From positions 1 through 64,000 of the forward strand of contig CAZHOJ010000013.1 of the NCBI GenBank assembly GCA_964534125.1: 64,000 nucleotides of DNA. Direction: 5' to 3'. Positions within the stretch are counted from its first letter, which is position 1. Each line of letters opens with the position of its first letter. Source of the stretch: 2-02-FULL-55-14 sp964534125 (lineage in GTDB: Bacteria > Bacteroidota > Ignavibacteria > UBA10030). Made by a program: the position numbers and the translations under genes. Below are positions 36,164 through 45,608 of the stretch, piece by piece. The notes beneath the pieces are model-generated. The model searched no databases. It was not told the origin of the DNA and worked only from the letters and a program-made list of their open reading frames with translations.

Positions 36164-38379
36164 GGACCTCCATGATACGTGCAGGCATGAAACTTCTTCC
36201 CGTGCTGCTGCTGGCCGTCCAGACGGCCGCGATAGCGCAGCTTCGGGACTATGCGATCCATAAGCGCGGCATGCTCCATGAGTCGGTGTACAATACCGGC
36301 GAGATTGGCCGTGCGTATGATCAGGGGAACGGGGGCACGATCCTCGGTGTCCCCTGCTTCCAGTGGCCGGGGAATTCGAGCGTCATCGTCGATGGCGTGC
36401 GCTACAACGGCCAGAACAACTCCTTCGGCGGGGGGATGTATCTCGCCGTCAACGCCGCCGACACATCCGGAAGGATCTACGCATTCTGCGGCGGCGTCGG
36501 ATCGAGCTCACCGGAGGCCGTTGCGGGCATCCACAGCTTCCCGCTCGCGCTGACGCGGACGGAGAACTATCCGATCCTTTCTGACGGGCAGCTGAATCCG
36601 GCATACGACCCCAACGAGGCCGAGGAGATCATTGTTACGAAATGGGCATCGAGCACAGGGCTGACGATCACCCGGACGTCCCGGGCGTGGAGCCTGCCGG
36701 ACTATGACGATTTCATCATCTATGAATATGAGATCGAGAACACCGGCGACAGGGACGGTAAGCCCGGGGCAGAATCTACTGCTGACCTGACGGATGTCCT
36801 GGTGGCGTTCGCGTGGGGACTGAACCCTTCACAGTTCGGCTATCAGCGCACCTACAACCAGTGGGTGTACAACAATTTCGAATCCAACGATATGCGCCGC
36901 AGGTGGGACCGGAACCGCTGGCTGAACTACTCTCTCGACCGCGACGGGAAGCCCGAGTTGAACTATTTTACCGATTGGGCATCGTCGAACCGGTACGGGG
37001 GGGGTCTTCTCTCGCCCCAGGCCGTCGGTTTCGCAATGCTCTATTTTGATACGCTGAACCTCGCGACGGTCGGCCAGACGGCGATGCAGTACACGGACGC
37101 CGAGTCCCTCTACATCTGGACCGAAAGCGGGCGGCTGAAGCAGCCCTATATGAACCGGGTCGAGACCTCCAACCTGCGCTCCTCGAAGGTGCAGCCGTAT
37201 CTCGATGTCGCACTCAACCGGAAGCTCCCTCCGTATCGCGATTCGGTGGTTTTTGGGAATGACTGGTACGGACGAGGATCGTTCAATGCGCGTCAGAGCA
37301 AGAAGTTCGGCGTCGGCTCCATCTTCGTCCTGGGACCGTACACCGTCCCCTACGGCACGACGATCAGGTTCGCTCTCGCCCAGGTGGCCGGATACGGGGC
37401 AGCGTCACTTGCCCAGACGAACGTCGGGCTCATGGATGAAGGCGGTTCATGCGGCGAGCTCTGCGGAGAGCCGTGGCCTGCCCTCTCATTCTTTCCCGTC
37501 CCGAACTGGACGCAGGAGACCGTCTACGGATATGACAATACGGTGTACGGAAGTTCGTACCTCACGACATATCCTCTCCCGGAGTATGTGAACTCGAACA
37601 CCGTGACCATCCGCGACGTGACCGACCGCGCTATCGAGGCTTATACGGGGAATGCGTTCGTGACGCACGATTCGGTGCAGTACTGGCCGGAACTCGCCCC
37701 CTCCCGCGGGGTGTATCAGCTGCCGACGATGGTGCCGTCGCCGGCCATCGACGTTTCCAGCAACGATCTCGCTCAGAACGTGGTCGCCTGGACCCCTTCG
37801 GTGGAAGCATTCGCGGCGCCGAGGCTCGTTGCCGCGTTGAGCCACTATGAAGTGTACAAGGCGAACCATCCGCTCGGGCCGTGGGCGAAGCTCGATAGCA
37901 TCGGCATCGCCGATGCGCGATACTATGCCAACGGTGAGTACAAGCTCACAGACCCCTCCACGCGGGTCGGCGAATCGTTCTACTACTCGGTCGTCTCTGT
38001 CGATGCTGCAGGCAACCGGGCCGGCAGGACGAACGTGACCCTCCACGAGACGCAGATCGGGGGGACCGAAACACTGGAAGAGGTCATCGTCGTCCCGAAC
38101 CCGTTCATCGTGCGGTCCGGCTTCTCAGGTGTCACATCCACAGGAGCGGATGCGAGCGGCAAGATCGGGTTCTACAATCTGCCGAAGCAATGCATCATCA
38201 GGGTGTTCTCGTACAGCGGCCAGCTCGTCCAGACCATCGAGCATGATTCGGGCCTCTATTCGACCGAATACATGCAGGTGACGCGGAACAATCAGCTGCT
38301 GGCGTCCGGCGTCTATTTCTACGTCGTCGAAACACCGACCGGAGACCGCACCAATGGTAAATTTGTCATTATTCACTAG
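36160..38379 (+). CDS. Large secreted companion of TonB receptor 2 (unknown family)
   Basis: 739 residues: signal peptide about 1-27, long beta-rich body, tail of PNPF type (VVPNPFIVRSGF to GKFVIIH) resembling a T9SS sorting domain. The body shares landmarks with the protein at 11424-13553: YDDFIIYEYEIENTGD against the first protein's FNDDYIITDIEFTNT, and VLGPYTVPYGTTIRFALAQ against its FGPYTFAPGQ segment. No catalytic motif is recognised. It takes the SusD position after the receptor. Likely surface-exposed ligand-binding partner (inference). Confidence 0.6.
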   Translation: MRTSMIRAGMKLLPVLLLAVQTAAIAQLRDYAIHKRGMLHESVYNTGEIGRAYDQGNGGTILGVPCFQWPGNSSVIVDGVRYNGQNNSFGGGMYLAVNAADTSGRIYAFCGGVGSSSPEAVAGIHSFPLALTRTENYPILSDGQLNPAYDPNEAEEIIVTKWASSTGLTITRTSRAWSLPDYDDFIIYEYEIENTGDRDGKPGAESTADLTDVLVAFAWGLNPSQFGYQRTYNQWVYNNFESNDMRRRWDRNRWLNYSLDRDGKPELNYFTDWASSNRYGGGLLSPQAVGFAMLYFDTLNLATVGQTAMQYTDAESLYIWTESGRLKQPYMNRVETSNLRSSKVQPYLDVALNRKLPPYRDSVVFGNDWYGRGSFNARQSKKFGVGSIFVLGPYTVPYGTTIRFALAQVAGYGAASLAQTNVGLMDEGGSCGELCGEPWPALSFFPVPNWTQETVYGYDNTVYGSSYLTTYPLPEYVNSNTVTIRDVTDRAIEAYTGNAFVTHDSVQYWPELAPSRGVYQLPTMVPSPAIDVSSNDLAQNVVAWTPSVEAFAAPRLVAALSHYEVYKANHPLGPWAKLDSIGIADARYYANGEYKLTDPSTRVGESFYYSVVSVDAAGNRAGRTNVTLHETQIGGTETLEEVIVVPNPFIVRSGFSGVTSTGADASGKIGFYNLPKQCIIRVFSYSGQLVQTIEHDSGLYSTEYMQVTRNNQLLASGVYFYVVETPTGDRTNGKFVIIH

Positions 38380-38395
38380 GGAAGGAGCGACAGCA

Positions 38396-39436
38396 ATGAG
38401 AACGCTACGAAGTGCCGGCCTGATCGGCGTCCTCCTTCTTGGAACGACCGGAATGGTCGCACAGAAGGTCGGGACGACCTCCATGCAGTTCCTCAAGGTC
38501 ATGCCGACGGCGCGTGCCACCGCGATGGGCGATGCCTTTGCCACGCTGGCCACGGGTGCCGACGCGGTCTTCTGGAACCCGGCGGGATTGACAAGCTCGG
38601 CGATGATCGAAGCATCGACGACAGTAACGATGTGGCTGTTCGACACAAAACAGGGAGCGCTCGCAGCATCCGTTCCACTGGGCAACTTCGGGACCGTCGG
38701 TGTCCAGGTTCAGTATGTGGACTTCGGCGACATCCGGGAGACCAGGGTCGACGAGCTCCAGTTTGTCGGAAGTGGATCCAACCAGCGCTACAATCCCGGT
38801 CTCACCGGGTCTACCTTCTCTCCCTCGTCCTATCTTGTGGGTGTGTCATATGCGCGGTCGTTCACGGACAAGTTCGCCGCTGGACTGACCCTCAAGTACG
38901 CCCGCGAATCGCTGTATGGCTCGACGACGGCGGTCGTCCGCAATCCGAACGACGGAACGACGGAGACGGTCAATACCTATGCCGGAGTGGTCCTGTTCGA
39001 CTTCGGTATGTTCTACAACACGGGATTCCATTCTATCCGGATCGGCGTCGCGCTGCAGAATTTCGGTCCCCAGGTGCTGTTCGCCAAAGAGGCGTTCCCC
39101 GCACCCCTGGGATTCCGGCTTGGCACCGCGATGGACCTGCTCGGGTCCAACAGCCTGCTGGGGGGCGACGAGGACAACCGTCTGACGTTCGCGTACGACA
39201 TCTTCCAGCCCAACGACTATGCACAGCAGATGCATTTCGGGCTGGAGTATGAGTTCAGCGGCCTGTTGGCAGTGCGGGCTGGATACAAGGACAACTACGA
39301 CAATGAGGGTCTCACCTACGGTGGTGGCGTGCATACGACAGTAGCGGATTTCGGTGTCGCTCTGGACTACAGCTACGCCGGGATGGGTGATTACCTTGGG
39401 GATGCCCATCGCATCAGTCTGGGGGTGAAATTCTGA
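38396..39436 (+). CDS. PorV/PorQ-like outer-membrane barrel protein 2
   Basis: 346 residues from the ATG at 38396, preceded by GAAGGAG at a good distance; the reading from 38354 lies inside the companion gene and lacks a ribosome site. Signal peptide about 1-22, then MQFLKVMPTARATAMGDAF and VFWNPAGLTSS, the PorV/PorQ signature, and a barrel pattern ending ISLGVKF. It closes the second receptor-companion-barrel set and overlaps the next gene by TGATG. Confidence 0.72.
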   Translation: MRTLRSAGLIGVLLLGTTGMVAQKVGTTSMQFLKVMPTARATAMGDAFATLATGADAVFWNPAGLTSSAMIEASTTVTMWLFDTKQGALAASVPLGNFGTVGVQVQYVDFGDIRETRVDELQFVGSGSNQRYNPGLTGSTFSPSSYLVGVSYARSFTDKFAAGLTLKYARESLYGSTTAVVRNPNDGTTETVNTYAGVVLFDFGMFYNTGFHSIRIGVALQNFGPQVLFAKEAFPAPLGFRLGTAMDLLGSNSLLGGDEDNRLTFAYDIFQPNDYAQQMHFGLEYEFSGLLAVRAGYKDNYDNEGLTYGGGVHTTVADFGVALDYSYAGMGDYLGDAHRISLGVKF

Positions 39437-40905
39437 TGAAACGACGACCAGAAGCTCTGATCATTGCTGTCGCGCTGCTGCTGAGCGGTGGCATCTTTCA
39501 CATGAAAGCCCAGGGGGTCGCAGACCCGCTGGGTATCTATGGCCTGGACAGGTTCGTGACGCCGGATGTTCGGACGAGGGGGATGGGGTGGGCGGGGACT
39601 GCCGCTGCGGAACACGCCGGGGCCTTGTTCACCAATCCGGCCCTGCTGACGACCGTCAATTCGCTCGAACTGCAGGTCGGCGGATCCTACCGCGGTACGC
39701 GATACGACCAGCGTCAGGAATGGTATCCTGACAAGCCGTATGCAACGCTGAGCCTGTTGTTCGAGGACCGCCTCGACGGGATCCTCGATACCAACAGTCT
39801 CCAGACCCGTCCGCTGGAGCGTGCATACGACGACATCGGACCCAACTGGGAGAAGGAACGGACCGCGACGCGGCCAGCGAGCATCGTCGCAGCCTATCCG
39901 ATCGAGGTGGCCGGCCTTCGGTTCGTGGCAGCCGCGGGATACGGCGAGGCCATCAATCTGGACCATTACTTCCAGAACAACAATGCCCTCTCTCCCTATA
40001 TCGGTGCCTTTCAGCCCGCACCCATTCCGAGGCCGGCACCGTTCGAGACGGTCAAGGTAGCCTGGTACCAGCATTTCGTGGAGCGGACGGGCTCGGTCTA
40101 CGGGATCACGCCCGGGCTTGCGGTGGGAATTTCGGACCAGCTGAGCGTAGGCCTTGCCGCGACAATTCTCAGCGGCACGAGCGACGATACCGAAGGGCGG
40201 GTCGAACGGGGTCTGCTCAATCTGACCACGAGCCCATCGGGCAACTTCAACTATTACTCGATCGACTCTCTCTATTCAAAGGTGACTGCGACGGGCACAT
40301 CGACCTACTCCGGCGTGCTTCCGACCCTCGGCGTCACGTATCGTACGTCCTATGTGGCTCTTGGTGTGTCCTACCGGCTCCCGGCGACGATCACCAGGTC
40401 ATGGGACCGGACGACCGTCACGGATACGACGGGCGCATTGCGCACCGTGTCCACGTCCGGGGAGGACAAGGTCGAACTTCCTTCGAACATGTCGATCGGT
40501 CTGGCGATCTATCCGCATGACCGCTGGAAGCTGGGGATCGATTACGTGATCAACAACCTTTCCGATGCGGTGCATACGCCTGCTGCTGATACCGGAAGGA
40601 ATCCATGGCTCAGCGGGAAGTTCTTCCGGATCGGTGCCGAGGTGAGGGTCATGGATGGACTGTACCTTCGTGGCGGTTTCCGGGAGGACATGCTTGCCTA
40701 CGGCGCGACGGGGAGCGCCATCTCGGGGGACCCGGTCAGGGGATCGTCGTACTCCCTGGGCGTCGGCATTCAGGTGTGGGTGGCGACGCTGGACCTCTCC
40801 TATGAGCGGAGTACGGTCGAGTATCATGATACATGGACATCGAACATCAATTATAACGGTCGGACAGAGGATGTCTTCTCTGCAGAGCTGAGCATCGCTC
40901 TCTGA
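39436..40905 (+). CDS. FadL/OmpP1-like outer-membrane barrel protein
   Basis: 489 residues with a signal peptide and many alternating beta-strands. The N-terminal RTRGMGWAGTAAAEHAGALF followed by TNPALL resembles the PorV/FadL-type start, with a longer barrel. The C-terminus AELSIAL fits an outer-membrane barrel. It is coupled to the PorV-like gene and is absent from the left set. It may be an accessory porin for oligouronides; specificity is unknown. Confidence 0.6.
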   Translation: MKRRPEALIIAVALLLSGGIFHMKAQGVADPLGIYGLDRFVTPDVRTRGMGWAGTAAAEHAGALFTNPALLTTVNSLELQVGGSYRGTRYDQRQEWYPDKPYATLSLLFEDRLDGILDTNSLQTRPLERAYDDIGPNWEKERTATRPASIVAAYPIEVAGLRFVAAAGYGEAINLDHYFQNNNALSPYIGAFQPAPIPRPAPFETVKVAWYQHFVERTGSVYGITPGLAVGISDQLSVGLAATILSGTSDDTEGRVERGLLNLTTSPSGNFNYYSIDSLYSKVTATGTSTYSGVLPTLGVTYRTSYVALGVSYRLPATITRSWDRTTVTDTTGALRTVSTSGEDKVELPSNMSIGLAIYPHDRWKLGIDYVINNLSDAVHTPAADTGRNPWLSGKFFRIGAEVRVMDGLYLRGGFREDMLAYGATGSAISGDPVRGSSYSLGVGIQVWVATLDLSYERSTVEYHDTWTSNINYNGRTEDVFSAELSIAL

Positions 40906-40931
40906 CCGCGGACAACCAGACAGGAGAAACG

Positions 40932-41687
40932 ATGAAGGACTTCAAAGGTAAGGTTGCGCTCGTATCCGGTGGCGGCCGGGACATCGGCCGGGCAGTCGTT
41001 GTGAAGCTCGCATCGATGGGTGCGAAGGTCTGCTTCAGCTACTTCGAGAGCGAGGACCAATCGAAGGATACCCATGCCGCCGTGAAGGCGGTGGGGGGCG
41101 AGAGTGTGGGCCACTACATGGATGCGACGAAAGAGGATGATATCAAGGCGCTGGTGAAGGCGTGCACCGACCGGTTCGGTAACACGATCCACTACGTGGT
41201 GAATGTTGTCGGCGGGCTCGTCGCGCGCAAGAAGATAGACGAGATGGACGCAGCATTCTGGGATTTCCTGTTCGCAGTGAACACCAGGAGCTCTTTCCTG
41301 GTCACGAAACATGCGCTTGCCCACATACCGGAAGGGGGGGCGATCGTGAACTTTGCTTCTCAGGCAGCGCGGGACGGCGGCGGTCCCGGTGCCATCGCCT
41401 ACGCCTCGTCCAAAGGCGCTGTCCTCACGATGACACGCGGGATGGCGAAGGAGCTCGGTTCGCGGAAGATCCGTGTGAATGCAGTCTCTCCGGGAATGAT
41501 CGCCACGACGTTCCACGACACCTTCACGAAGCCGGAGGTCCGGGAACGGGTCGCTTCGATGACGCCGCTTGGGCGCGAGGGTGACGCGAAGGAGGTCGCG
41601 GACCTCGTTACCTATCTGCTGTCGGACGAGTCCTCGTTCGTCAACGGCGAGGCGATCGACATCAACGGCGGCATCTACTTCTGTTAG
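40932..41687 (+). CDS. SDR oxidoreductase, probable DEH (4-deoxy-5-hexoseulose uronate) reductase
   Basis: 251-residue cytosolic short-chain dehydrogenase: cofactor motif SGGGRDIG about 13-20, NxxG-like VNVVGG, catalytic Ser in NFASQAARD, YASSKGAV with Tyr-x-x-x-Lys. It sits next to the PL17 gene in an alginate-type cluster, where SDRs reduce DEH to 2-keto-3-deoxygluconate. It is clearly different from KduD at 45609. AGGAGA precedes the ATG. Substrate is inferred from context. Confidence 0.72.
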   Translation: MKDFKGKVALVSGGGRDIGRAVVVKLASMGAKVCFSYFESEDQSKDTHAAVKAVGGESVGHYMDATKEDDIKALVKACTDRFGNTIHYVVNVVGGLVARKKIDEMDAAFWDFLFAVNTRSSFLVTKHALAHIPEGGAIVNFASQAARDGGGPGAIAYASSKGAVLTMTRGMAKELGSRKIRVNAVSPGMIATTFHDTFTKPEVRERVASMTPLGREGDAKEVADLVTYLLSDESSFVNGEAIDINGGIYFC

Positions 41688-41703
41688 GCGATCCGGAGAC
41701 CTC

Positions 41704-43896
41704 ATGATGTTCCGACACATGGTGAGAGGGATCCTTCTCGTTCTCGTCCTCACCGGCGTCCTCCCAGGACAGCAATCCCATCCGCGGCTCATGCTCACCA
41801 GCCCAGAGGCGGAGGCGATCCGGGCCGCTCTGGGAACGCTTCCCGCGCTCGATACGACCATCGCGCGGGCGCGGAGAGCCGTGGACGCCGCCCTGGCACG
41901 TCCAATGGACGTGCCACGCCCGCTCGATGCGGGCGGTCCCGCGCATCAGCGCCACAAGGAGAACTACACCGGGATGCAGCAGGCAGGGATCCTGTTCGCT
42001 GTCACCGGGGAGGAGCGGTACGCGCGGTTCGTCCGGGACATGTTCATGCTGTACGTAGACCTGTGGCCGACACTTCCGGTCCATCCAATGGCAAGGGAAG
42101 AAGCATACGGACGCTTGTTCTGGCAGTCCCTGAACGAGACCGTTTGGCTCGTCCATGCGACACAGGCGTACGACTGTGTCTATTCGTGGCTAAGCCCTGA
42201 GGACCGGACGGTCATCGAAACAAAGCTCCTGCGCCCCATGGCCGAGTACTTCGTGAAGGAACATACGCATGAGCTGGACCGGATCCACAATCATGGCACG
42301 TGGACCGTCGCAGCTGTTGGCATGGCGGGCTACGTCATGGGGGATGAGGACCTCATCGCCATGTCCCTCAAGGGTTCCGCCAAGGACGGCACCGGCGGGT
42401 TCCTCAGGCAGCTTGACCTGTTGTTCTCTCCCGGCGGGTTCTACACGGAGGGGCCGTACTACGTCAGGTATGCGATCATGCCCTTCGTGGTGTTCGCTCA
42501 GGTGATACAGAACAACGATCCCGGTCTGAAGATCTTCCAATACCGTGACCAGATCCTTCGAAAGGCGTTCTACGCCGCCATGCAGCAGACCTACACGAAC
42601 GGGGCGTTCATTCCGTTCAACGATGCGATGAAGGAGAAGACATTCCTCTCTCCTGAGATCATCATTGCTCTCGACATCGTCTTTGAACAGTACGATGAAG
42701 ATCCGGGATTGCTCTGGATCGCACAGCAGCATGGAGAGGTCCTGCTGAACGGTGCAGGCCTGAAGGTGGCTCGGGCCCTTCACGACCGCTCAGAGGTCCC
42801 GCCATTCCCGTATGGGAGCGTTCGCTACACTGACGGCGCTGACGGAAACGAGGGTGGCATCGGCATGCTCCGGTACGGTCCGGTATCAGACCAGTCCCTT
42901 GTGCTCCTGAAGTACACCGGGCATGGACTGTCGCACGGTCATTTCGACAAGCTCGGGCTCATTTACTATGATCAGGGGCGGGAGATCCTGCAGGACTACG
43001 GCGCTGCACGGTTCATCAACGTCGAACCGAAGTACGGTGGGCGATATCTCCCTGAGAACTCGACATGGGCAAAGCAAACGATCGCACACAACACGCTCGT
43101 GGTCGACGGACGGTCGCACTTTGGCGGAAAACGGGAGGTGTCGGACCAGCACCATGGGGTGCTTCACTATTTTGACGCTCCCGGTCCGGACCTGCAGGTG
43201 ATGAGCGCGACCATGGAGGGGGCCTTTCCGGGCGTATCGATGCAACGGACCGTCGCGCTGGCCGCGGACGAACGGTTCGCCAATCCTCTTGTGATAGACA
43301 TTTTCAGGGTCGTCTCAGCGGAAAAGCACGCCTACGACCTGGCCTACTACTACCAGGGACATCTCATCAATACGAATGTCGCACTCACTGCGTTCCAGAC
43401 GGAGCGCAGGCCGCTTGGGACGAAGCATGGATACCAGCATCTCTGGGTCGAGGCTGAAGGGAAGGCGACCGGAGCGGCGTCCGTCTCGTGGCTGAACTCC
43501 CGGCGCTACTATACGCTGACGACATCCGCGGGTGAGCCGACGACCGTCTACTACACACGCATCGGTGCGTCAGACCCCGATTTCAATCTTCGGTCCGATC
43601 CAGGACTGGTCTTCCGACGCACCGCAGCATCGACGGTCTTTGCGACCGTGATCGAACCGCATGGAACATTCGACCCGATAAAGGAATTTTCAGTCGGAGT
43701 CCGGCCGACCATCACGGCCGTCAGGGTGCTCGCATCGACGGAAGCGGGGACCGTGGTTGAACTGACCGGCCGCGACGGATTTCGATGGGTCTTTATGACG
43801 TCCAACCAGCCCGCGGATCCTGGTGCACAGCATGAGATAACGGTGGATGGGACGGCATATCGCTGGACGGGTACCCATTCACTGCAACGGAACTAG
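41704..43896 (+). CDS. Oligoalginate lyase PL17
   Basis: 730 residues from the ATG at 41704 (GGAG 6 bases upstream; a signal peptide follows). Toroid domain with RIHNHGTWTV (Asn196-His197) and PYYVRYA (Tyr252/253). The beta-sandwich domain has TGHGLSHGHFDKL (His411, His413), LQDYGAARFINVE and ENSTWAKQTIAHNTLVVDG. These match the catalytic layout of the Alg17C type, an exolytic lyase releasing unsaturated monouronate from alginate oligomers. It is followed by KdgF, which handles exactly that product. Confidence 0.9.
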   Translation: MMFRHMVRGILLVLVLTGVLPGQQSHPRLMLTSPEAEAIRAALGTLPALDTTIARARRAVDAALARPMDVPRPLDAGGPAHQRHKENYTGMQQAGILFAVTGEERYARFVRDMFMLYVDLWPTLPVHPMAREEAYGRLFWQSLNETVWLVHATQAYDCVYSWLSPEDRTVIETKLLRPMAEYFVKEHTHELDRIHNHGTWTVAAVGMAGYVMGDEDLIAMSLKGSAKDGTGGFLRQLDLLFSPGGFYTEGPYYVRYAIMPFVVFAQVIQNNDPGLKIFQYRDQILRKAFYAAMQQTYTNGAFIPFNDAMKEKTFLSPEIIIALDIVFEQYDEDPGLLWIAQQHGEVLLNGAGLKVARALHDRSEVPPFPYGSVRYTDGADGNEGGIGMLRYGPVSDQSLVLLKYTGHGLSHGHFDKLGLIYYDQGREILQDYGAARFINVEPKYGGRYLPENSTWAKQTIAHNTLVVDGRSHFGGKREVSDQHHGVLHYFDAPGPDLQVMSATMEGAFPGVSMQRTVALAADERFANPLVIDIFRVVSAEKHAYDLAYYYQGHLINTNVALTAFQTERRPLGTKHGYQHLWVEAEGKATGAASVSWLNSRRYYTLTTSAGEPTTVYYTRIGASDPDFNLRSDPGLVFRRTAASTVFATVIEPHGTFDPIKEFSVGVRPTITAVRVLASTEAGTVVELTGRDGFRWVFMTSNQPADPGAQHEITVDGTAYRWTGTHSLQRN

Positions 43897-43912
43897 CAGA
43901 GGAGCATACGAC

Positions 43913-44266
43913 ATGGCGCATACAACCGACGATGTATTCGTGTTCGGAGACTCGAAACAGTGGCAAAAGGCAGGTGAGGGGGTCAACCGGAAGATCATGG
44001 GCTACGATGACAATCTGATGCTCGTTGATGTCACGTTCAAGAAGGGCTCGATCGGGCCGATCCACCGGCATCATCATACGCAGGTGACCTACATCACCTC
44101 GGGATCGTTCGAGGTGAACATCGGCAGCGAGAAAAAGATCATGCGCGGAGGTGATTGCTATTTCATTCCCCCGAATGTGGACCATGGCGTTGTCGCCCTG
44201 GAAGACAGTTCGCTCGTTGACGTCTTCACGCCGGTGCGTGAGGATTTCCTCGCCCCCACAAAGTAG
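43913..44266 (+). CDS. kdgF: KdgF-like cupin (unsaturated uronate to DKI/DEH)
   Basis: 117-residue single-domain cupin with no signal. GPIHRHHHTQVTYITSGSFE gives the metal-binding His residues and Gln of the KdgF family, and GGDCYFIPPNVDHGV the last His. KdgF opens 4,5-unsaturated monouronates to the linear keto form used by DEH reductase or KduI/KduD. The start is chosen at 43913 because AGAGGAG lies 6-12 bases upstream; longer starts lie inside the PL17 gene. It is placed between the lyase and the transporter. Confidence 0.88.
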   Translation: MAHTTDDVFVFGDSKQWQKAGEGVNRKIMGYDDNLMLVDVTFKKGSIGPIHRHHHTQVTYITSGSFEVNIGSEKKIMRGGDCYFIPPNVDHGVVALEDSSLVDVFTPVREDFLAPTK

Positions 44267-44284
44267 ATACAGAAGGACTATCCG

Positions 44285-45568
44285 ATGAAGGCAGTCAAAG
44301 GACTACGGTGGTGGATCATCACGCTGATCGGGATCGCGACGGTCATCAACTATATCGACCGCAATGCGCTCGCCGTCATGTGGCCCGACATATCAGAAGA
44401 TGTCGGCCTCTCGAAAGAGGACTATGCGGCGATCATATCGTTCTTCATGGTCGCGTATGCCCTCGGACAGAGCATATCAGGCAGGTTGTTCGACTGGGTC
44501 GGTACACGTATCGGGTTTGTCATCACAATTTCGGTCTGGTCGGTCTCGTGCATGCTGCACGGCCTCGCACGCTCGCTTCCCACCTTCGGACTGTTTCGGG
44601 CCATGCTTGGCCTCAGCGAGGCCGGGAACTGGCCCGGTGCCACAAAATCGAATGCGGAGTGGTTCCCCATCAAAGAGCGCGCCTTTGCGCAGGGCATCTT
44701 CAATGCCGGCGCTTCCATCGGCGCGGTCATCTCTGCACCGCTGGTCGCGTTCCTGTATCTCTATCTCGGCTGGCAGGCGACGTTCATCGTGATAGGGGCT
44801 CTCGGGATCATCTGGATCGTTCCATGGTGGTTCGTCAACAAGGCCGAACCGGCGAACCATCCCTGGCTCTCCGACGGGGAACGTGAATATATACTGACGG
44901 GACAACGCACAGCGGTCGCTGTTTCTGACGCTGATGAGCGCGTCCTGTCGTGGTCTGAGCTGCTCTCGTACAAGCAGAGCTGGTCGGTCATTCTTTCCAG
45001 GTTCTTCATCGATCCCATCTGGTGGCTGTTCGTGAACTGGCTGCCCATTTATCTTGCAGAGGCCTTCGGGTTTGACATCAAGCAGATCGGGCTGTTCGCC
45101 TGGTTCCCGTATGTCGGAGCGGCCGGGGGTAGCTTGTTGGGCGGGTGGTGGTCGGGACATATGATCCAACGCGGCTGGACGACGAATAAGGCCCGCAAGT
45201 GGGCGATCGTGATCGGCGGCATCATTTCCTTCCCGGCTCTCGTGGCAACGGCGTACGCTTCTGAGCCGGTGCTGGCTGTGGTCCTCATCGCCGTCATTCT
45301 TTTTGGGTTCCAGGTCTCCATCAACAATATTCAGACGCTGCCGAGCGATTTCTTCTCCGGGAAATCCGTCGGATCACTGGCTGGTCTCGGCGGCACGAGC
45401 GCTATCACTGGAGTGCTCATCACGACCTGGATCGTGCCCGCCATCTCCGAAACAAGCTACCTTCCTGTGTTCCTGATGGGTGCATCGCTGGTGCCGCTGG
45501 CACTTATCTCGATGCTCGTCCTTGCGGGCACGATCGAGCGTGTGAAGTTGAAGCCACAGGCGGATTGA
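44285..45568 (+). CDS. MFS hexuronate transporter (ExuT/ACS family)
   Basis: 427 residues, about 12 membrane segments. The first helix has INYIDRNALAVMWPDI, the anion:cation symporter hallmark, with SISGRLFDWVGTRIGF in loop 2-3 and LSEAGNWPGATKSNAEWFP in the fifth segment region. Typical of the ExuT/GudP/DgoT group that imports hexuronates or unsaturated uronates across the inner membrane. AGAAGGA precedes the ATG. It feeds KduD/Eda and the DEH reductase encoded around it. Confidence 0.87.
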   Translation: MKAVKGLRWWIITLIGIATVINYIDRNALAVMWPDISEDVGLSKEDYAAIISFFMVAYALGQSISGRLFDWVGTRIGFVITISVWSVSCMLHGLARSLPTFGLFRAMLGLSEAGNWPGATKSNAEWFPIKERAFAQGIFNAGASIGAVISAPLVAFLYLYLGWQATFIVIGALGIIWIVPWWFVNKAEPANHPWLSDGEREYILTGQRTAVAVSDADERVLSWSELLSYKQSWSVILSRFFIDPIWWLFVNWLPIYLAEAFGFDIKQIGLFAWFPYVGAAGGSLLGGWWSGHMIQRGWTTNKARKWAIVIGGIISFPALVATAYASEPVLAVVLIAVILFGFQVSINNIQTLPSDFFSGKSVGSLAGLGGTSAITGVLITTWIVPAISETSYLPVFLMGASLVPLALISMLVLAGTIERVKLKPQAD

Positions 45569-45608
45569 CCGGGATCACATCCACAGCTGCGTTTGGAGGC
45601 GGCACTCA

